Shown here: piece by piece, positions 1 to 12,016 of the stretch | Position numbering within the stretch: the first letter of the stretch is position 1 | Layout of the letters: the number at the start of each line of letters is the position of its first letter | NCBI GenBank assembly: GCA_039707465.1 | Contig: CM077644.1 | Coordinates: forward strand, 146,638,962 to 146,702,961 | Reading direction: 5' to 3' | Source: Rhabdophis nuchalis | Lineage: Eukaryota; Chordata; Lepidosauria; Squamata; Natricidae | Length of the DNA: 64,000 nt | Notes under the pieces: model-generated | What the model was told of the DNA's origin: nothing | What the model saw: only the letters and a program-made list of their open reading frames with translations | Database searches by the model: none | Position numbers and translations under genes: made by a program

Positions 1-2090
1 AACCCTTTCCCCCAACCTTTGGAAAGGGCATAAACAAACTAATGAGTGTTACCAAATAGGCAACTCCATCTGACAGTTTTTATTGAAAGGCAAGAAAACA
101 ACAACAACAAAAGACAACAGTTGCCTTCATTGGTTTTGTCTGCCTACTAGGATGGTGCAGCTAAACATCTAATGAGATATGGGTAAATGAGAAAGGAAAC
201 CTGAACATTCTTTGCTTTTTGTATACTTCCTGATGCTTTCCTCTTGCAGGACTAAGTGGACCTTAAGATTTGGAACATTCCATGGCTGATATTATTCATC
301 ATTAAGTTATGGCAAAGGTGCTTTGTTTTTCTTCCTGGTATCTTCTTCACTGATTGTTTCCAGTCACCTAACTCATTTTGCCCATCAATTGTCCATCCTC
401 CAGCTTTCCATGCTTTTGTAAGAAGCAGAAGAAGATCATCAGTGCATGTTGTTCTACCAGGCTCAAGTAACTCGTCTCTCTTTTTCTACATTTCTAGTGG
501 AAACTGTCCAGTTGGCAATCCTAGAAAAAGAAACTCATGGGACATTATTTTTACCAAAAGCATAAACTTTATTGAATAAACCACATTGGCACAGAAGAAG
601 CGAAACCAGCTTTGGGGTTTTCCGCTTAAAAGTAAGCGTAGTTAATTTTCCCCTATGGGTCACCTGTGGTCCAAAAGATCCACCAATCACACATGTTCAT
701 TTTGTTATGCTCGGTGTGTCCTTGAAATGCCAGCAATGTCCTATGGTGCCGTGGGATGCTTGAATACCGTTCTCCCTCCCTTGCATTCCAACAACCCCCC
801 TTCCTGTTTTGGTCGAGCCGTGAATGAAGAAGAAATGTAGGTGAAAGTACGAATCAGTCTTGACATCTAGACTCTGCTGTCCTTTGTTGTTCCATGGCTA
901 TATCTAGTAGATCATGATCCAAAAAGGAAGTAGTTCCATGATTGTGGAAGACTGCGTACACTACTGATTTTTGAAGAGGTTTTGTAGGGTTTCCTTCTCC
1001 ATGTATTACCTGTTCTAGAGTGAAACATTTTCCTGGATGTTTTGCTTCCACTTTTCGTTCAATTTGATGAAAGAAAGCTTGTCTCAAGAATTATTTCAAA
1101 GGAACAAACAAGAGAACAAGAGAAATCCATGTGAGTAAAGTATGAGGTTCCTGCATTTTACTTATAGTTCAACCAAGCTCTCTCTCCCTCTGTGTGTGTG
1201 TGTGTGTGCACGCACACATGTGTGAATGTCCTGCCTTTCATTATGCAATTTCTTCTCCAAAAATTCTGATTTTCTTTTTTCCCTATGCTTCAATTATATC
1301 CAAAAGGAGAAAGGAATGAGAAAAAGAAACAGGAAAATTGATCCCATTGGATTTTTTCAATAGTGCTGCTACAGTCTTTACTCATTTGCTTTCTGCTACA
1401 GGAATTTGGAGAAATTATCACCCATTTTATCTTCCTACAGTTTAGTAGACAATTTGCTTCCAAAGGCCGTTTGTATTTTGCTCCAGTTGAGTCCTGGTGG
1501 GTGTTTTTTGGACAACCCCACTCTAGCTATAAAAGTACCATTATGTCTATTCAGAAGGTAAACCTCCATCACACACAACATCAAGCCAGGGTGGAGTTTA
1601 GCAGGATATATAAAAAGCCATTGTTGTTTTTAGTCTATGTTTATGGCTGAATGTGCTGCATAAATCCAATTACTTTTTCAACGAACCAAGATCAGGAAAA
1701 TCCGGTCCCTAAGATGTAATTTGGAGGTAAATGATCTACCTTGAGATCTGAGCTACAAGGTCACTAAGGTCAAAGTGTACTATCCTATATATGCATGTTT
1801 TCAAATAGAACCAGAAGAATGTTTTCAGCTGAACGACCCCTGCTTTAAATAATATTTTGTAGACACATTCTTATGTGCTGCAGCATCCTTTTAGCTGCAA
1901 TGCAGCGTGTTGGCAAAATAGTTGATTATAAGGTGAAATGGTTTCTGCTATAAGAATGTTGCTTGATCAAAAGTGACCTCAGAGACTACAGCTTGTCCCC
2001 ATTTTTGATACATTTATCCATCTAAAATGTTTAAACAGCCTTTATCTCGATCTCTATTTTAGCTCTTGTCATTCCACACATTATTTAGTC
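1..2090. other. No recognised gene; AT-rich unique DNA
   Basis: I see no exon, RNA gene or identifiable repeat here apart from a short GT run at about 1187-1208. The open frames at 256-579, 572-840, 854-1087 and 1363-1650 are short, have no recognisable domain and no supporting context, so I treat them as chance. Confidence 0.5.
1187..1208. repeat. (GT)n microsatellite
   Basis: About 11 GT dinucleotides preceded by a pyrimidine-rich stretch and followed by an alternating CA/CG run, which gives a short purine-pyrimidine alternation. Confidence 0.85.
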
Positions 2091-2206
2091 CTGTAAGTCC
2101 CCAACCCCTGGCCCATGGACTGGCACCAGTTCGTGGCCTGCCAGCAATCGGGTTGCACAAACAAGAGAATCTCCATCCACGTGTTGCAGGCAGCATGCAA
2201 AGCCAC

Positions 2207-2356
2207 CAGTGGTGGGTTCCTAACTCGTTTATTACTGATTTGCTCATGCTTGCATGCATGCGATACTTGCACATGCTCAGAAGCATCTGGGTGGGTGGAC
2301 AGAGCCTCCTGCCACCACCACTACCAGTTCACCAAACCAGAAGTAACCCACCTCTG
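2207..2356. mobile_element. hAT MITE, GGTGGGTT family, inside the older hAT
   Basis: Starts CAGTGGTGGGTTCCTA and ends AGTAACCCACCTCTG, an imperfect terminal inverted repeat. It is flanked by 8-bp duplications AAAGCCAC (2199-2206) and AAAGCCAT (2357-2364), 7 of 8 matching. The 8-bp duplication and CAG...CTG ends are typical of hAT elements. Other copies of the family lie at 14158, 28673, 47177, 55358 and 57158. Confidence 0.8.
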
Positions 2357-2392
2357 AAAGCCATGCACCCTCCAGTCCATGGAAAAACCTTT

Positions 2393-2791
2393 TGTCAGCG
2401 TTCCAAGTACTGCATCAATAGAAAACAGAACTCTGAGGCAGGCAAGTTCCTCAAAGAACAATTTATTGAATACATCATATTGGCGCAACTGGTGAAAGCC
2501 GGCTCTGAAAGTTCCTGCAGCTGTCACCTAATTAAAAAGCAAAAGTTTCCCCTTTCCCCCAAGTCATTGGTCACACTGTCCAATCAAGCTCCTGGCCGCT
2601 TGCTTGGTTACTTCACTCCTCCTCTGCCCAGCCACCCATCGGAATGTACTTGGTTCCCATCTGACAAAACTTTCTTGTTTTGTCTACAAAACCCAATCTG
2701 GCTATTTCCCCTCTCCCTGCCCCTTCTTTTGCTTTGTGACAACCCTGAAGCCTCCAAGATGGCCTCAGCCAGGTTCACTTCAGGGTTGACA
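2393..2791 (-). mobile_element. Solo LTR (TGTCAGCG...GGTTGACA) with 5-bp duplication
   Basis: A 399-bp block with TG...CA ends is flanked on both sides by CCTTT (2388-2392 and 2792-2796), the mark of LTR-element integration followed by LTR-LTR recombination. An AATAAA signal on the minus strand near 2460, close to the low-coordinate edge, suggests minus orientation. It sits inside the hAT element at 2091-2840. A related sequence lies at about 10996-11281. No internal retroviral sequence is present, so I cannot say whether the parent was an endogenous retrovirus or a gypsy element. Confidence 0.75.
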
Positions 2792-2840
2792 CCTTTCTCC
2801 ATGGAACCGATGCTGGTGCTCAAAAGGTTTGGGGCCACTG

Positions 2841-3607
2841 ATGTAGGTGATACAGTTGTTGGTAAAAGTTGTCATTAGCACGTTTTGAGGCCACAGAAGG
2901 AGCGGACATTGAGTCATAAAAAACAGTTCTAAAGATTCCCTAAAGCTATCGACGTAACTTGAAATGGAGAAAGCTTTTCGAAATGTGACATAATGAAATA
3001 GTTTATCATCCAGTTGATTTAAATTACAGAGTCAGTATTATTTATCAGTTGTTGAAGGCATTGCCAATCCAAGTTTGAAAATGCAGAACGAAGTAGCTGG
3101 AAATTTGAGCTGACAGGTCGAAAGTTAATTAAGCTCCGGATCTGATAATGACAATGGACTTTTCACTTCTACTTTCTTGCTCTGGTGTTTGACAAAAGGG
3201 CAGAGTTTGGTTCTCCTTCAGTAAATCTAATTCTGTGCACAAGGAAGATTAAGGTTTAGAAGGACTAATTTAGAAAACTTGGAACATAGAAATGGACAAC
3301 CCCCAAAGCAAAACAATTTGCTCCCAGACATTATCCATTGAGATAAGAATCACAGCAGATCACAGGGAAGCAATCCATCTGGACCAGACCAAGTCCAGAT
3401 TCACAGCTAAGAATGGCTGTGTAGCAGGTCACATAACAGTCACCGAAAGGCTGAGATGACACAAAAAGAAAGGTGTGACACTGATGTCAAGGATTGGAAA
3501 CAAAAGTTGCAGGGCAATTCATTTTGAAAGACTTCACCATTCCTGCATATTCCAATCAGACTTCTGCAAAGTTGATCAACTGGCCATGCAGCAATGTGAA
3601 TAGAAGT
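2841..3607. other. No recognised feature
   Basis: Mixed-composition DNA with no repeat or domain that I can identify. Confidence 0.45.
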
Positions 3608-3816
3608 ACCCTGTTTCCCCGAAAATAAGACCTCCCTGGATAATAAGCCCAATCAGGGTTTTGAGCACATGCAACACAGCAGCAGCCATGCAGTGACCAC
3701 GTTCACCACCTCCTGCACCTCAAAAATAATAAGACCTCCCTGAAAATAAGGCCAATGGGTTATTTTGGAGCTCAAAAGAATATAGGGCCCTGTCTTGTTT
3801 TTGGGAAAACATGGCA
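3608..3816. mobile_element. DNA transposon MITE (CCCCGAAAATAAGACC ends)
   Basis: The left end reads CTGTTTCCCCGAAAATAAGACC and the right end is a degraded inverted copy ending GTTTTTGGGAAAACATGG. The AATAAGACCTCCCTG motif occurs twice inside (about 3628 and 3728). This matches a widespread vertebrate MITE with inverted ends of this sequence. A TA dinucleotide flanks both sides, but in AT-rich DNA that is weak evidence. Confidence 0.55.
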
Positions 3817-6800
3817 TATATGTATGTATGCTTAAGCAAACTACATCTAATAAAGCTTTTGTAGGTTAATAGGCCCTTTCTGTGCTATGTATTCTCTAAA
3901 GCAGCTTTGCATTTTTTTCTCCATCCTCTGGTTTGAAATATTCAAAAGGACAAAAGGAACAAGTTCTATATGACACTCGAAGATTGATAGCCATATCTCT
4001 GGTAATAGAAGAAGTTTGAAACAGCAGTTGCTTGTTAAACCCATAGATCTTTCTGAAAGAGACTCACTGATACATGGACAGTGTTTGTTCCTATGGTGCA
4101 GTTTATTAATAGGAGGGCTAGTTTGAATAAAGTTAAGGCAAGGGTCTACATTCAAGATTTCTTATTACCTTAAAAAAACAGTAGCTACAATAGCTATGCC
4201 TATACAAATGTATTTTGGGGACAGTACTCCATTAAATGTGTGTTTCTGTTGAAATGAATGGGACCTATTACTCCTTGCACTCACTTTTCAGAAGTCAAGC
4301 TATAGAGATGCGGGTAACACAACTTAGTTGCTGATTATGGATTGATTTAGAAGTTCCACAGTTGTGTCCTGTTCCATCCATACTTTGAAAGAATTGAAAA
4401 AGGCAAGAACATTCTAGAGAATGGGTACTAAAATCTGATGAGTTCAGAAGAACAGTGAAGATCGATTCATGAGTTGATTCCGATTTGAATTTCAGAAAGA
4501 AAGTGGCTAATAGAGAGCAATTTTTCCGAAAAGTGCTTTGAAAAATTGAGAATCAGTTTTAAGTAGTAAAGAAGAGAACGCTTTACTCTTGGTAACTCTT
4601 GGTGGGTTTCTTGAGTGGCTACAAAATTTTGCTTCTCTGAAAGTAGAAAAGACTAAAGATGAAGGATGATAAAATTCTGGTGCAGATGTGAATGTATCTG
4701 ATATGTGGACAGTGAATTTGTTTTTTGGGAGGGGGTTCAATATATTTTTAAAATTGATTTTAAATTTTTGTTTTTATCCTTATTATTGCCCTAAGTTCTT
4801 TTGGCAGATAGGCAGCTATGATGAATGAATGAATGAATGAATGAATGAATGACCATAGATTGTTATATCCTTGTTCCAGATATTTCTTTCTTAATTTTCT
4901 CATATCTAGAAAGAGAAACAAAATGGGCAGACGTTCTTTCAGTACTAAAAAGATTTATGATTTATGCTTGCTATTTAGTTTAATATATGCAAGCTAATTC
5001 CACAGAGATCAGACAAACATTCTTCCTTGGGTTTTTGATGCAATGCATGATTGCAAGCTACTTGTGTGATGCTTCACACATCTTTTGATGAACAACCAAG
5101 CATGAACCAACAATCTCATATTTTAAATTTATTCATGAAAATCATTATGAGCAAGGAATACTCTTGTCCCAGAGAAGCTCTTGTCTAAGACCTCTAGGAG
5201 TTATTTGAACGATATATTGACTTAGGACCTCCCAGTAGTCTAATAATTTAAGGCGCCATGCAATGTCCCACGACTAATTTATACAAATAATATTCACCTG
5301 GATGTAAAACTGCATCAGTGTTGATGAGCATAAAATCCTGCTTGTTTAGATACACAAGCAATACAAAAAAACCCAAAACACTTGCGTGCAGTTCACCAGC
5401 ATTTGATGCAAATACATTCTGTCAGTTGTGAAGGGCCCTTCTTCTGAGAAGTGTGTGACATACTGTACAGTTACAAAAATACCTATGTGTTGCTCAGATT
5501 GCCTATACAGAAACTGACATTCAACTGGTAGATTTCTATTTTGATTTGTGGATGGATACATGATGTAGTTTGAGTTCACATATTGAACTAGGCTGGAGAT
5601 TACCACCGCTTTCAGCAACAGACCATATCCCATGATTTTTCATGAGGTTGCAGACAACAAATATAACAAAATGTTTGTGAGTCCCCCTGTAAGAATCCTG
5701 TAAAAAGTTTATCATGCAATTTGACTGTCTTCCAAGATTTGTGCTATTCCCTTCCCCCCACCACTAGACATAATTTAGGAGCATACCACTTGTGCTAAGT
5801 CATTTTAAAATTGTAGCACTAGAAAGAGAAAGGAAGGAAAGGAAAAAGGAGATAAATAATAAAAATAAAAGACTCCAGAGAGAAAATAAAAACAACAGAC
5901 GTGCATGTTACATTATTCGGTGTAAAAATTACACTCTAATTGTACAATTTAAAACATATTGTTAAACCTTAACAACAGAGAATAATATTGAACCCTTGTT
6001 TCATTACATTGATAGAAAAGCATTGCTAAGATGAAAGTGAGCACATATTGGCAATTGAAGGTTGGAAATCTTTCTTTCTAAAATTATAATATTTTTTTGC
6101 TGCCTCTCATTACTGATCAATCCATAATTCTTCATATCATGATATTTTTCCAGTGTGCTATATACTGTATAATTCATATCTTAAAACAATGTTGATTTTT
6201 GTAACACTGTATTAACAAATTTATGAAAATTAATCCATATAATAGAATAACAATCCAGTATTATGTAAGTGTCCACTCATTTAATATTTCCAACACAATG
6301 AGGCTGACTGCTCATGTTTAACGCATTCACTGGGGTATCAATTAAAGGTGAAAAACAATCTTTTGCTGATTATGATATGATTATGATAAAATTGTCAAAA
6401 ACATCTTTTCATTCTTTAACATCCTGATGAATATGGAATATTCCAACTCTTTAAGGCAAATGACTAATATTTTCAATTGTTTATATTTAAGAATTTATGT
6501 TCCATTATTAGTAGTAATTTGGGTATTCTATACACCATAAAAGCATCTGGACCAAACTGAAATTAAGAACTGTTTTATTGAACCTATTGTCATTTCAAAA
6601 GTTTGGGCAATCCAGTTTGCAGTTAAACTGAGGCATGAAGAATAGGATATGTAGCTTAAGCATAGAAGTAATGTTCAGGATTGCTTTGTAAACTCAACTC
6701 TGCTCTCTAATAAATTGAATTCTTGTTTGTCTTGGCCTCTTTATTTTTTTTTAGTCAAGATGAAGTAATTAGAGTGAGTATCACAGAAACCTGGTGGATT

Positions 6801-7500
6801 AGAGAAGATAAGTGGAAAGCAGTGATCCTTAGATGCAGACTTTACAGAGGAAACACTTGGAGAGCTGTTGCTTTTTATATCAAAGAATGTATAAGATCTG
6901 ACAAACTAGAAAACCAAGGAAAATGGATTCTTTCATAGAATCATTGTGGGTGCCCATATCTGCCCAGAAATATAATTTAGATCTAAGGGTATACTTTTGC
7001 TATCTGATCAAAATACTGAGAGTGGTCTTCAGATGGTAAAAGAAATTGGGGAGGCAAGCAAAGTGTCATTCTAATAATGGGGAAGTTAAATTACCCACAT
7101 ATAGAACTGAGTCCATTTGTATTCATGCCACGGAAAAGAAATCCTGGTTCTAGACGAATAATTAACTATGCCTTTAGAGCAATGGGTCATTGAATTAGTT
7201 AGAGGGAATATGGTGCCTACATGTTGACCATGGGCATGACAAAAATGTAGATCATTAAACATGAGACAAAGTGACAGTGAAATCGATCGGAAAAAATTCT
7301 ATTATGTTTAATTTGATGAAACTGTCATCAGTAGGTCTTACACATTGCATTTGACTAGTTAATGGGAAAACTTCTTAAAAGCAAGGGGACTAGTGAAGAA
7401 GAAACTAAAGAGAGGTTAAGAAGGCAACATCTGCCTAAAAAATCCTGAAGATTATTGAAACCCAGAAGAATGGTGGTCTGAATAGTATATTCAATAGTAT
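3817..7500. other. No recognised feature over 3.7 kb apart from an ATGA run
   Basis: AT-rich DNA with scattered short open frames that show no domain. The only clear structure is the ATGA tract at 4818-4852. This is the longest stretch of the window without an identifiable repeat. Confidence 0.45.
4818..4852. repeat. (ATGA)n tetranucleotide
   Basis: About eight uninterrupted ATGA units. Confidence 0.9.
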
Positions 7501-7504
7501 ATTT

Positions 7505-7985
7505 TATTTGGACCAATCAAGAGGACCTACTGGGGATCCCATCAGTCAAAGAGATCCGATTGTTGGATCCAGAAGAAGCATCTTCGCTGCACCTGCCCTC
7601 AGGAACATCCTGCCCTCTAGGGTAAGATCTGTCTCCAACTTCCTATCTTTCCATAAGAGCCTAAATTGCTTTAAAGCTCTGCGAATTATCCTGGGAACCC
7701 AATGGGGAGTTCTACACTGGAGGCGGATGTTAGATTGACAGCAGACTTCACCCACCTGTCCCTGCTCTCTGCTCCCCACATGCCTACCTGTTTTACTTGT
7801 GATATGAATGAATGTTCTTTATTTTCTTTTTCCTTGTTCTATTATTTTAATCACTTTGTTTAAACTTTTCTTTTTGGTTGTTTTTTATGGTGGTGAGCCA
7901 CCTAGGATAGCCCCAGGGTGACATGGGTGGCAAATAAATGTAACAACAACAACAACAATAAAATAATAATAATAGTAATAAAATA
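7505..7985 (+). mobile_element. 3' end of an L2-like LINE
   Basis: A plus-strand frame contains the string FAAPALRNILPSRV followed by a basic helical tail, a decayed form of the RAFSVAGPxLWxDLP tail seen in four other copies here (19.8, 36.7, 38.7 and 62.7 kb). Downstream, a 3' UTR ends with GTGAGCCACCTAGGATAGCC and ATAAATG, followed by a CAA/AAT tail, as expected for this class. The reverse transcriptase proper is absent (5' truncation). Confidence 0.55.
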
Positions 7986-8004
7986 AAAAGAACTAGAAAA
8001 ATCA

Positions 8005-8345
8005 TGAAATATTGCGACCTGGCCATCAAAACTACATGGCTATGGATGAAACATATAACAGTGATACCCATTGCCATCAGGGCACTTGGTACCATGTACA
8101 AGAATTTTATAAGATACATCAACAAATTGCAGCTTCTGCAATAACACCAGTGGAACTGCAGAAACCTGTGCTACTTGGAACATTGAACTGTATATTTTAA
8201 GAAGGTACTTGGTTGATACCTAGGACACTGGCAGCAACCCATATCAACCATTAGCACCAGTCAATGGTATTTGGGATGCATTTTTGAATAGTCAATTGAT
8301 TGAGTTTTATGTTTAATGAATAAAGCATAATAATAATAATGAAGA
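8005..8345 (+). mobile_element. LINE 3' fragment, possibly R4/Dong-like
   Basis: Read with frame changes, the plus strand gives VIPIAIRALGTMYKNF and then NKLQLLQ, resembling the conserved C-terminal segment of R4/Dong-type LINE proteins. The 3' UTR ends with AATAAAGC followed by AATAATAATAAT, the tail. The copy is heavily decayed and not coding. Confidence 0.45.
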
Positions 8346-8364
8346 GGCTTGTTGTTGTTGTTAT

Positions 8365-8585
8365 TATTATGTTGTTGTGTTGACTCCTGCTGGTGCAGTT
8401 TTCTTGGCAAGATTTTGGAAGTGGCTTGTCTTTGCCTCCTTCCTGGGGGCTGAGAGAGATGGGCTCGTTCCAAGGTCACCTAGCTGGCTTTGCATCCAAA
8501 GTAGGATTAGAACTCACAATCATTTGGTTTGTAGCTTTCTCAACATCATCACACTGACTTTTGGTCTGAACCGCAGTTGAACAAC
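8365..8585 (-). mobile_element. tRNA-derived CORE-like SINE, minus strand
   Basis: It contains the reverse complement of the segment AGGAAGGAGGCAATACCA...GCCAAGAAAACTG that is present in plus orientation at 14417-14470. It also has the reverse of a box-B-like GAGTTCTAATCC near 8507-8520. The TTG/TTA tail at 8350-8370 marks its 3' end. Same family as 14035-14500 and 20568-20840. Confidence 0.6.
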
Positions 8586-8589
8586 AATG

Positions 8590-9650
8590 AATGAAAATGA
8601 ACTGTAAGGGATGTAATGTGAGTCCAGGAGCAAAGTGAGGTAACAAGAGAAGATATTTCAAGACCCACTTGAGAGATGACCCTAAAACTAATCACAAGCA
8701 TCATGAGGCATCTACCTGGAAGTTAATAACTCAAGGGTGGAACAGCTGACAACCTAGCAAAAATAAGAAGCATGACCTATAAATGAGGCTAGGCATGTGT
8801 GGAATTTTATAACATGATGAAATAAACGAAGCATTTGATGAGATCAAAGCATAGCATCCAGAAGTCTTAGAAAGGTGCCAGGTTATATTCTATAAAAAGA
8901 TTATTTTTACTGACTGGGGCCTTACTGATCTCTGACTTCAATAACAAGGCGGTTTTCCTAAAAAGTACCAATAAAACTTGCAATTGGACTATTCCAGTAA
9001 TATAGAAGCTGCCTTTTCCTGCTAGAAATTATTGATCTTGGAGAATGGATATAAATGAAAAAGGGGGGAAATGTCTTGAAATTTCTTTCCTATGAAATGT
9101 GATCCTAAACATTCTACCTTCAAAATATGCCACTGCTTGAAAAGGTTTCATTCAATACTTGCTATTTGTAATTGAATTAGATGCAAGAGTTAGTTATGTC
9201 GGGGGAAAGTTGGGAAAGGAAAAAAAGGCTATATGATAAATATATCTTTTTAATGTTTTAATGCTCTGTTTTTTTTTTTTACAAGAGATTTCTTCAGGGG
9301 CTCTTGCTTCTTTTCTCCATTAAACAAAACAGACAGAAAATCTCTATACCATTCTTGCCAGACATAATACATCTACTCAGATATTGACTAAAGTTTCACC
9401 AAATATTTGATATTTATGTTTGAATTTATTCTTAGATACTTAACACTTGATATCTAACCATATTTGGCAGCTGACATTATGTAAAAATCCTTACCTGACT
9501 AAGAATGCTATTTTATCATTTATATATATACGGTGTATATATATATATATTTCCCAAGATACTTTCAATCTTATACGGGAAAAGACCCAAATACACCAAG
9601 ACCTACATAAATGTAGCTAAATAGCTTGAAATAGATCTATACTAGACTCC
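8590..9650. other. No recognised feature
   Basis: AT-rich DNA. There is a short TA-rich patch around 9519-9551 and nothing else that I can name. Confidence 0.4.
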
Positions 9651-9651
9651 C

Positions 9652-9804
9652 TTTATTTATTTATCAGCACAAACATAACACAAATATAACAAAGGCAACG
9701 AAAAAATAGCTTTCTGCCCGGATGGCTCCTAGGGTGAGCCGAAAGACAGAAAAGGGAAGCAATTCTGCTCCCTCCCATATTTGGGGCATACCAGGGTGTT
9801 GTAA

Positions 9805-9807
<3 letters not shown>
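9652..9807 (-). repeat. Possible interspersed repeat ending at a TA array
   Basis: The segment starts with TTATTTATTTATCAGCAC, resembling a reversed AAATA-tailed 3' end, and stops at GGTGTTGTAACAC where the TA array begins. No second copy exists in the window, so this assignment rests on recognition alone. Confidence 0.3.

Positions 9808-9883
<76 letters not shown>
9808..9883. repeat. (TA)38 microsatellite
   Basis: 76 bp of uninterrupted TA, self-complementary and able to extrude a cruciform. It creates artificial poly(Tyr-Ile) frames on both strands. Confidence 0.95.
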
Positions 9884-9888
<5 letters not shown>

Positions 9889-9927
9889 CCCCATTCACAT
9901 CAATCAAGAGTTGCCATTATGTCTAAC

Positions 9928-10128
9928 ATATTAAAATTTCATTAGGATTTATAGTTCAGAAATATCCCATCCCTAGGAGAGACAGAGAAAGAGAGACAGA
10001 GAAAGAGAGAAACAATATTCTAGAGAAACAATATTAAAATTTCATTAGGATTTATAGTTCAGAAATATCCCATCCTTAGGAGAGACAGAGAAAGACAGAC
10101 AGAGAAAGAGAGAAACAATATTCTAGAA
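9928..10128. repeat. Direct tandem duplication, about 103-bp unit, two copies
   Basis: The block from ATATTAAAATTTCATTAGG to AACAATATTCTAGA at 9928-10024 recurs at 10031-10128 with only a few differences. Both copies include a GAGACAGAGAAAG purine run. Confidence 0.9.
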
Positions 10129-10215
10129 GCAGTGTTTATGAAAAGATCCATGCAGTTTCCAAAGCATATATTCAAAATTGTTTCCTGAGGCTCAGAAATG
10201 CCCTTAAATACCTAT

Positions 10216-10410
10216 CCCAAAGATGCTTTTCAAAAAGGCAACTGGACTTTCCTTTTTTTCTTGAAGACTTTTCCTTTTCATCCAAGAAACTTCTTCAGTT
10301 CTGACTGAAAATGAAGATTTTGAAGAAGCTTCTTGGATGAGAAGTAAAACGTCTTCAAGGAAAAACAAAGAAAGTTCCATTGACTTTTGAAAAAGCACCT
10401 TTGGGACAAC
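10216..10410. repeat. Foldback element with long imperfect arms
   Basis: The left half (AAAGATGCTTTTCAAAAAGG...GAAGACTTTTCC) is the inverted complement of the right half (GGAAAAACAAAGAAAG...TTTTGAAAAAGCACCTTTGG), with arms of about 90 bp. The outermost 30 bp match the arms of the repeat at 44215-44410. No transposase frame is present. Confidence 0.7.
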
Positions 10411-10679
10411 CATGACCCGGATAATTGAGAATCTCCACAGACTTTTAACTACCTACTTCTACTTGGAGTAAGAGGATATCCCACCTACTTCCACTTTATT
10501 TAATTGATGGGATTCTGTTCCATTCAAACGCCAGGTTAGAATAGATCGTTTGCATAGGGAGAAAAAAGTTTCTGGAGCAGATCTAACACTCCTTGCATGT
10601 TGTTGAATTTAAGAATTAATTCAGAAGCAGCCTAAGGAATATAGGGCTTAGCACGCTGATGTCTTTAAATGCACTAAGT

Positions 10680-10829
10680 CAGGGGTTCCCATCTCTCGGT
10701 CTGTGAAGTAGCAATGCAAACAAGCGAAGCCCCATCTGCAGGATGCAGGCAGCACATGAAACCACACCCCCTCCAGTATGCAGGAAAAAAACCCTCTCCT
10801 TGGAACTGGTCCCTGGTACCCAAAAGATT
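10680..10829 (+). mobile_element. hAT fragment, CCCCAACCCC family
   Basis: Starts CAGGGGTTCCCATCTCTCGG and contains GGAACTGGTCCCTGGTACCC and AAAAG in the same order as the element at 2091-2840, then is truncated before the right end. Confidence 0.5.
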
Positions 10830-10995
10830 ACCTTGCATTTACTGTATATGCAAGTCCAATAAATTCAATTCAATATGGATGGTGAAGGCTGAAAAATTAT
10901 AGCTCAGCCTAAATTCATGGCTGAGTTTAGAGTTGAAAGCACGTAGTTGATATATCCCAGCACATACAGTATGTTGATATTTGATGCTCTGGAAA

Positions 10996-11281
10996 TGTCA
11001 TGGTTCTGAGTAATGCTCCCAACCAATTCAAGATTCTGAGACCTTGGCTTCTTCAACAATCCAGTTTATTGGGTACATCATATCGGCCTGGTCAAAGGTG
11101 AACCCAATACTGAATAATTCCTGTGTTTTTGGTTTAATTAAAGAATAGATACTGTCCACCCACCTCCCTCGTGTCATAGGTCAGGTTAGCCAATCAAGCA
11201 GATGATGATTTCTCAGCACTCCCTCCTGCCACTGATTTAGTCTTGGTTCTCAGGAGCCTTATTGTCGTTATGTTTGGCACA
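10996..11281 (-). repeat. LTR-like repeat related to the solo LTR at 2.4 kb
   Basis: It shares the ordered segments TTTATTGGGTACATCATATCGG, AATTCCTG...TTTAATTAAA and CCAATCAAGC with 2393-2791. Its left end is TGTCATGG, but I cannot find matching 5-bp duplications, so the right edge is a guess. Confidence 0.5.
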
Positions 11282-11301
11282 TTGGATGAAAACACTCTAC
11301 A

Positions 11302-11520
11302 TAGCAATAGCACTTAGACTTATATACCACTTCACAGTGCTTTTACAACCCTCTCTAAGCAATTTACAGAGTCAGCCTATTGCCCCCAACAATCTGGGCC
11401 TCATTTTACCAACCTCGGAAGGATGAAAGGTTGAATCAACCTTGAGCTGGTGGGACTTGAACTGCCATACTACTGGCAATCGGCAGTCAGCAGAAGTAGC
11501 CTGCAGCTCTTAAGTCCATT
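11302..11520 (-). mobile_element. Sauria-type tRNA-derived SINE, minus strand
   Basis: The reversed 3' part reads AGCAATAGCACTTAGACTTATATACC, followed by the conserved body (TTACAGAGTCAGCCTATTGC, AACCTCGGAAGGATG) and the reversed box-B and box-A end near 11456-11516. Length is about 220 bp. Seven copies of the family are visible in the window. Confidence 0.8.
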
Positions 11521-12016
11521 CCATAAGTCCCCCTCCTACCCATAAGTATGGCAATTAAGAAACAAAGCAAGAAAAATATAGCTTCAGCTAGAGTCATTTT
11601 AGAGAATTGACAGCAATATTATCCTTTATACTATAGGATGAGCCATAGACTGGGACTTCCACCAGGAGATTATTTAAGTGTTCCTTGCTTCCAACCATCA
11701 AAATATACCTGAGGTTTGTCAATGAGTTGGTGACTAAGGAGTGAGCAACATATCCGACTTGTTAGTCCCTGGCAGTTTAATTACACATCTTCTAGTCCAG
11801 AATTACTCCTTATTTATTCAGCATAAGATAAATAAATAAAGATAACAGCATCATCTTGGTTAATGCTTTCCCCAATTTAGAAACATTTAGATACATATTC
11901 CAATCTAACCATTGCTTCTTGGTTATCATATACATTCTTCAGTTGGCAAATGAAGTGGCCAGGCTCTCCTGGATTGTTAAGGGCTTTTTCCAAGTTGTGC
12001 TGGTCTACACATTAAT

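Larger units (their letters stand above)
2091..2840 (+). mobile_element. Old hAT-type element (CCCCAACCCCTGG family), interrupted twice
   Basis: The left end reads GTCCCCAACCCCTGGCCC and the right end AAAGGTTTGGGGCCACTG, the inverted ends of a common vertebrate non-autonomous hAT family. The body is split by a 150-bp MITE (2207-2356) and a 399-bp solo LTR (2393-2791). Without them the remaining element is about 190 bp. A related copy lies at 10680-10829. No clear duplication remains at its outer edges, which fits it being the oldest layer of the stack. Confidence 0.7.

Noticed and set aside
2066..2878. 270-residue plus-strand open frame
   Set aside because: It runs across a hAT element, a MITE and a solo LTR with clear duplications, so it is a chance frame through nested repeats; no domain is recognisable.
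9653..9934. Tyr-Ile repeat proteins on both strands
   Set aside because: Artefacts of the (TA)38 run.
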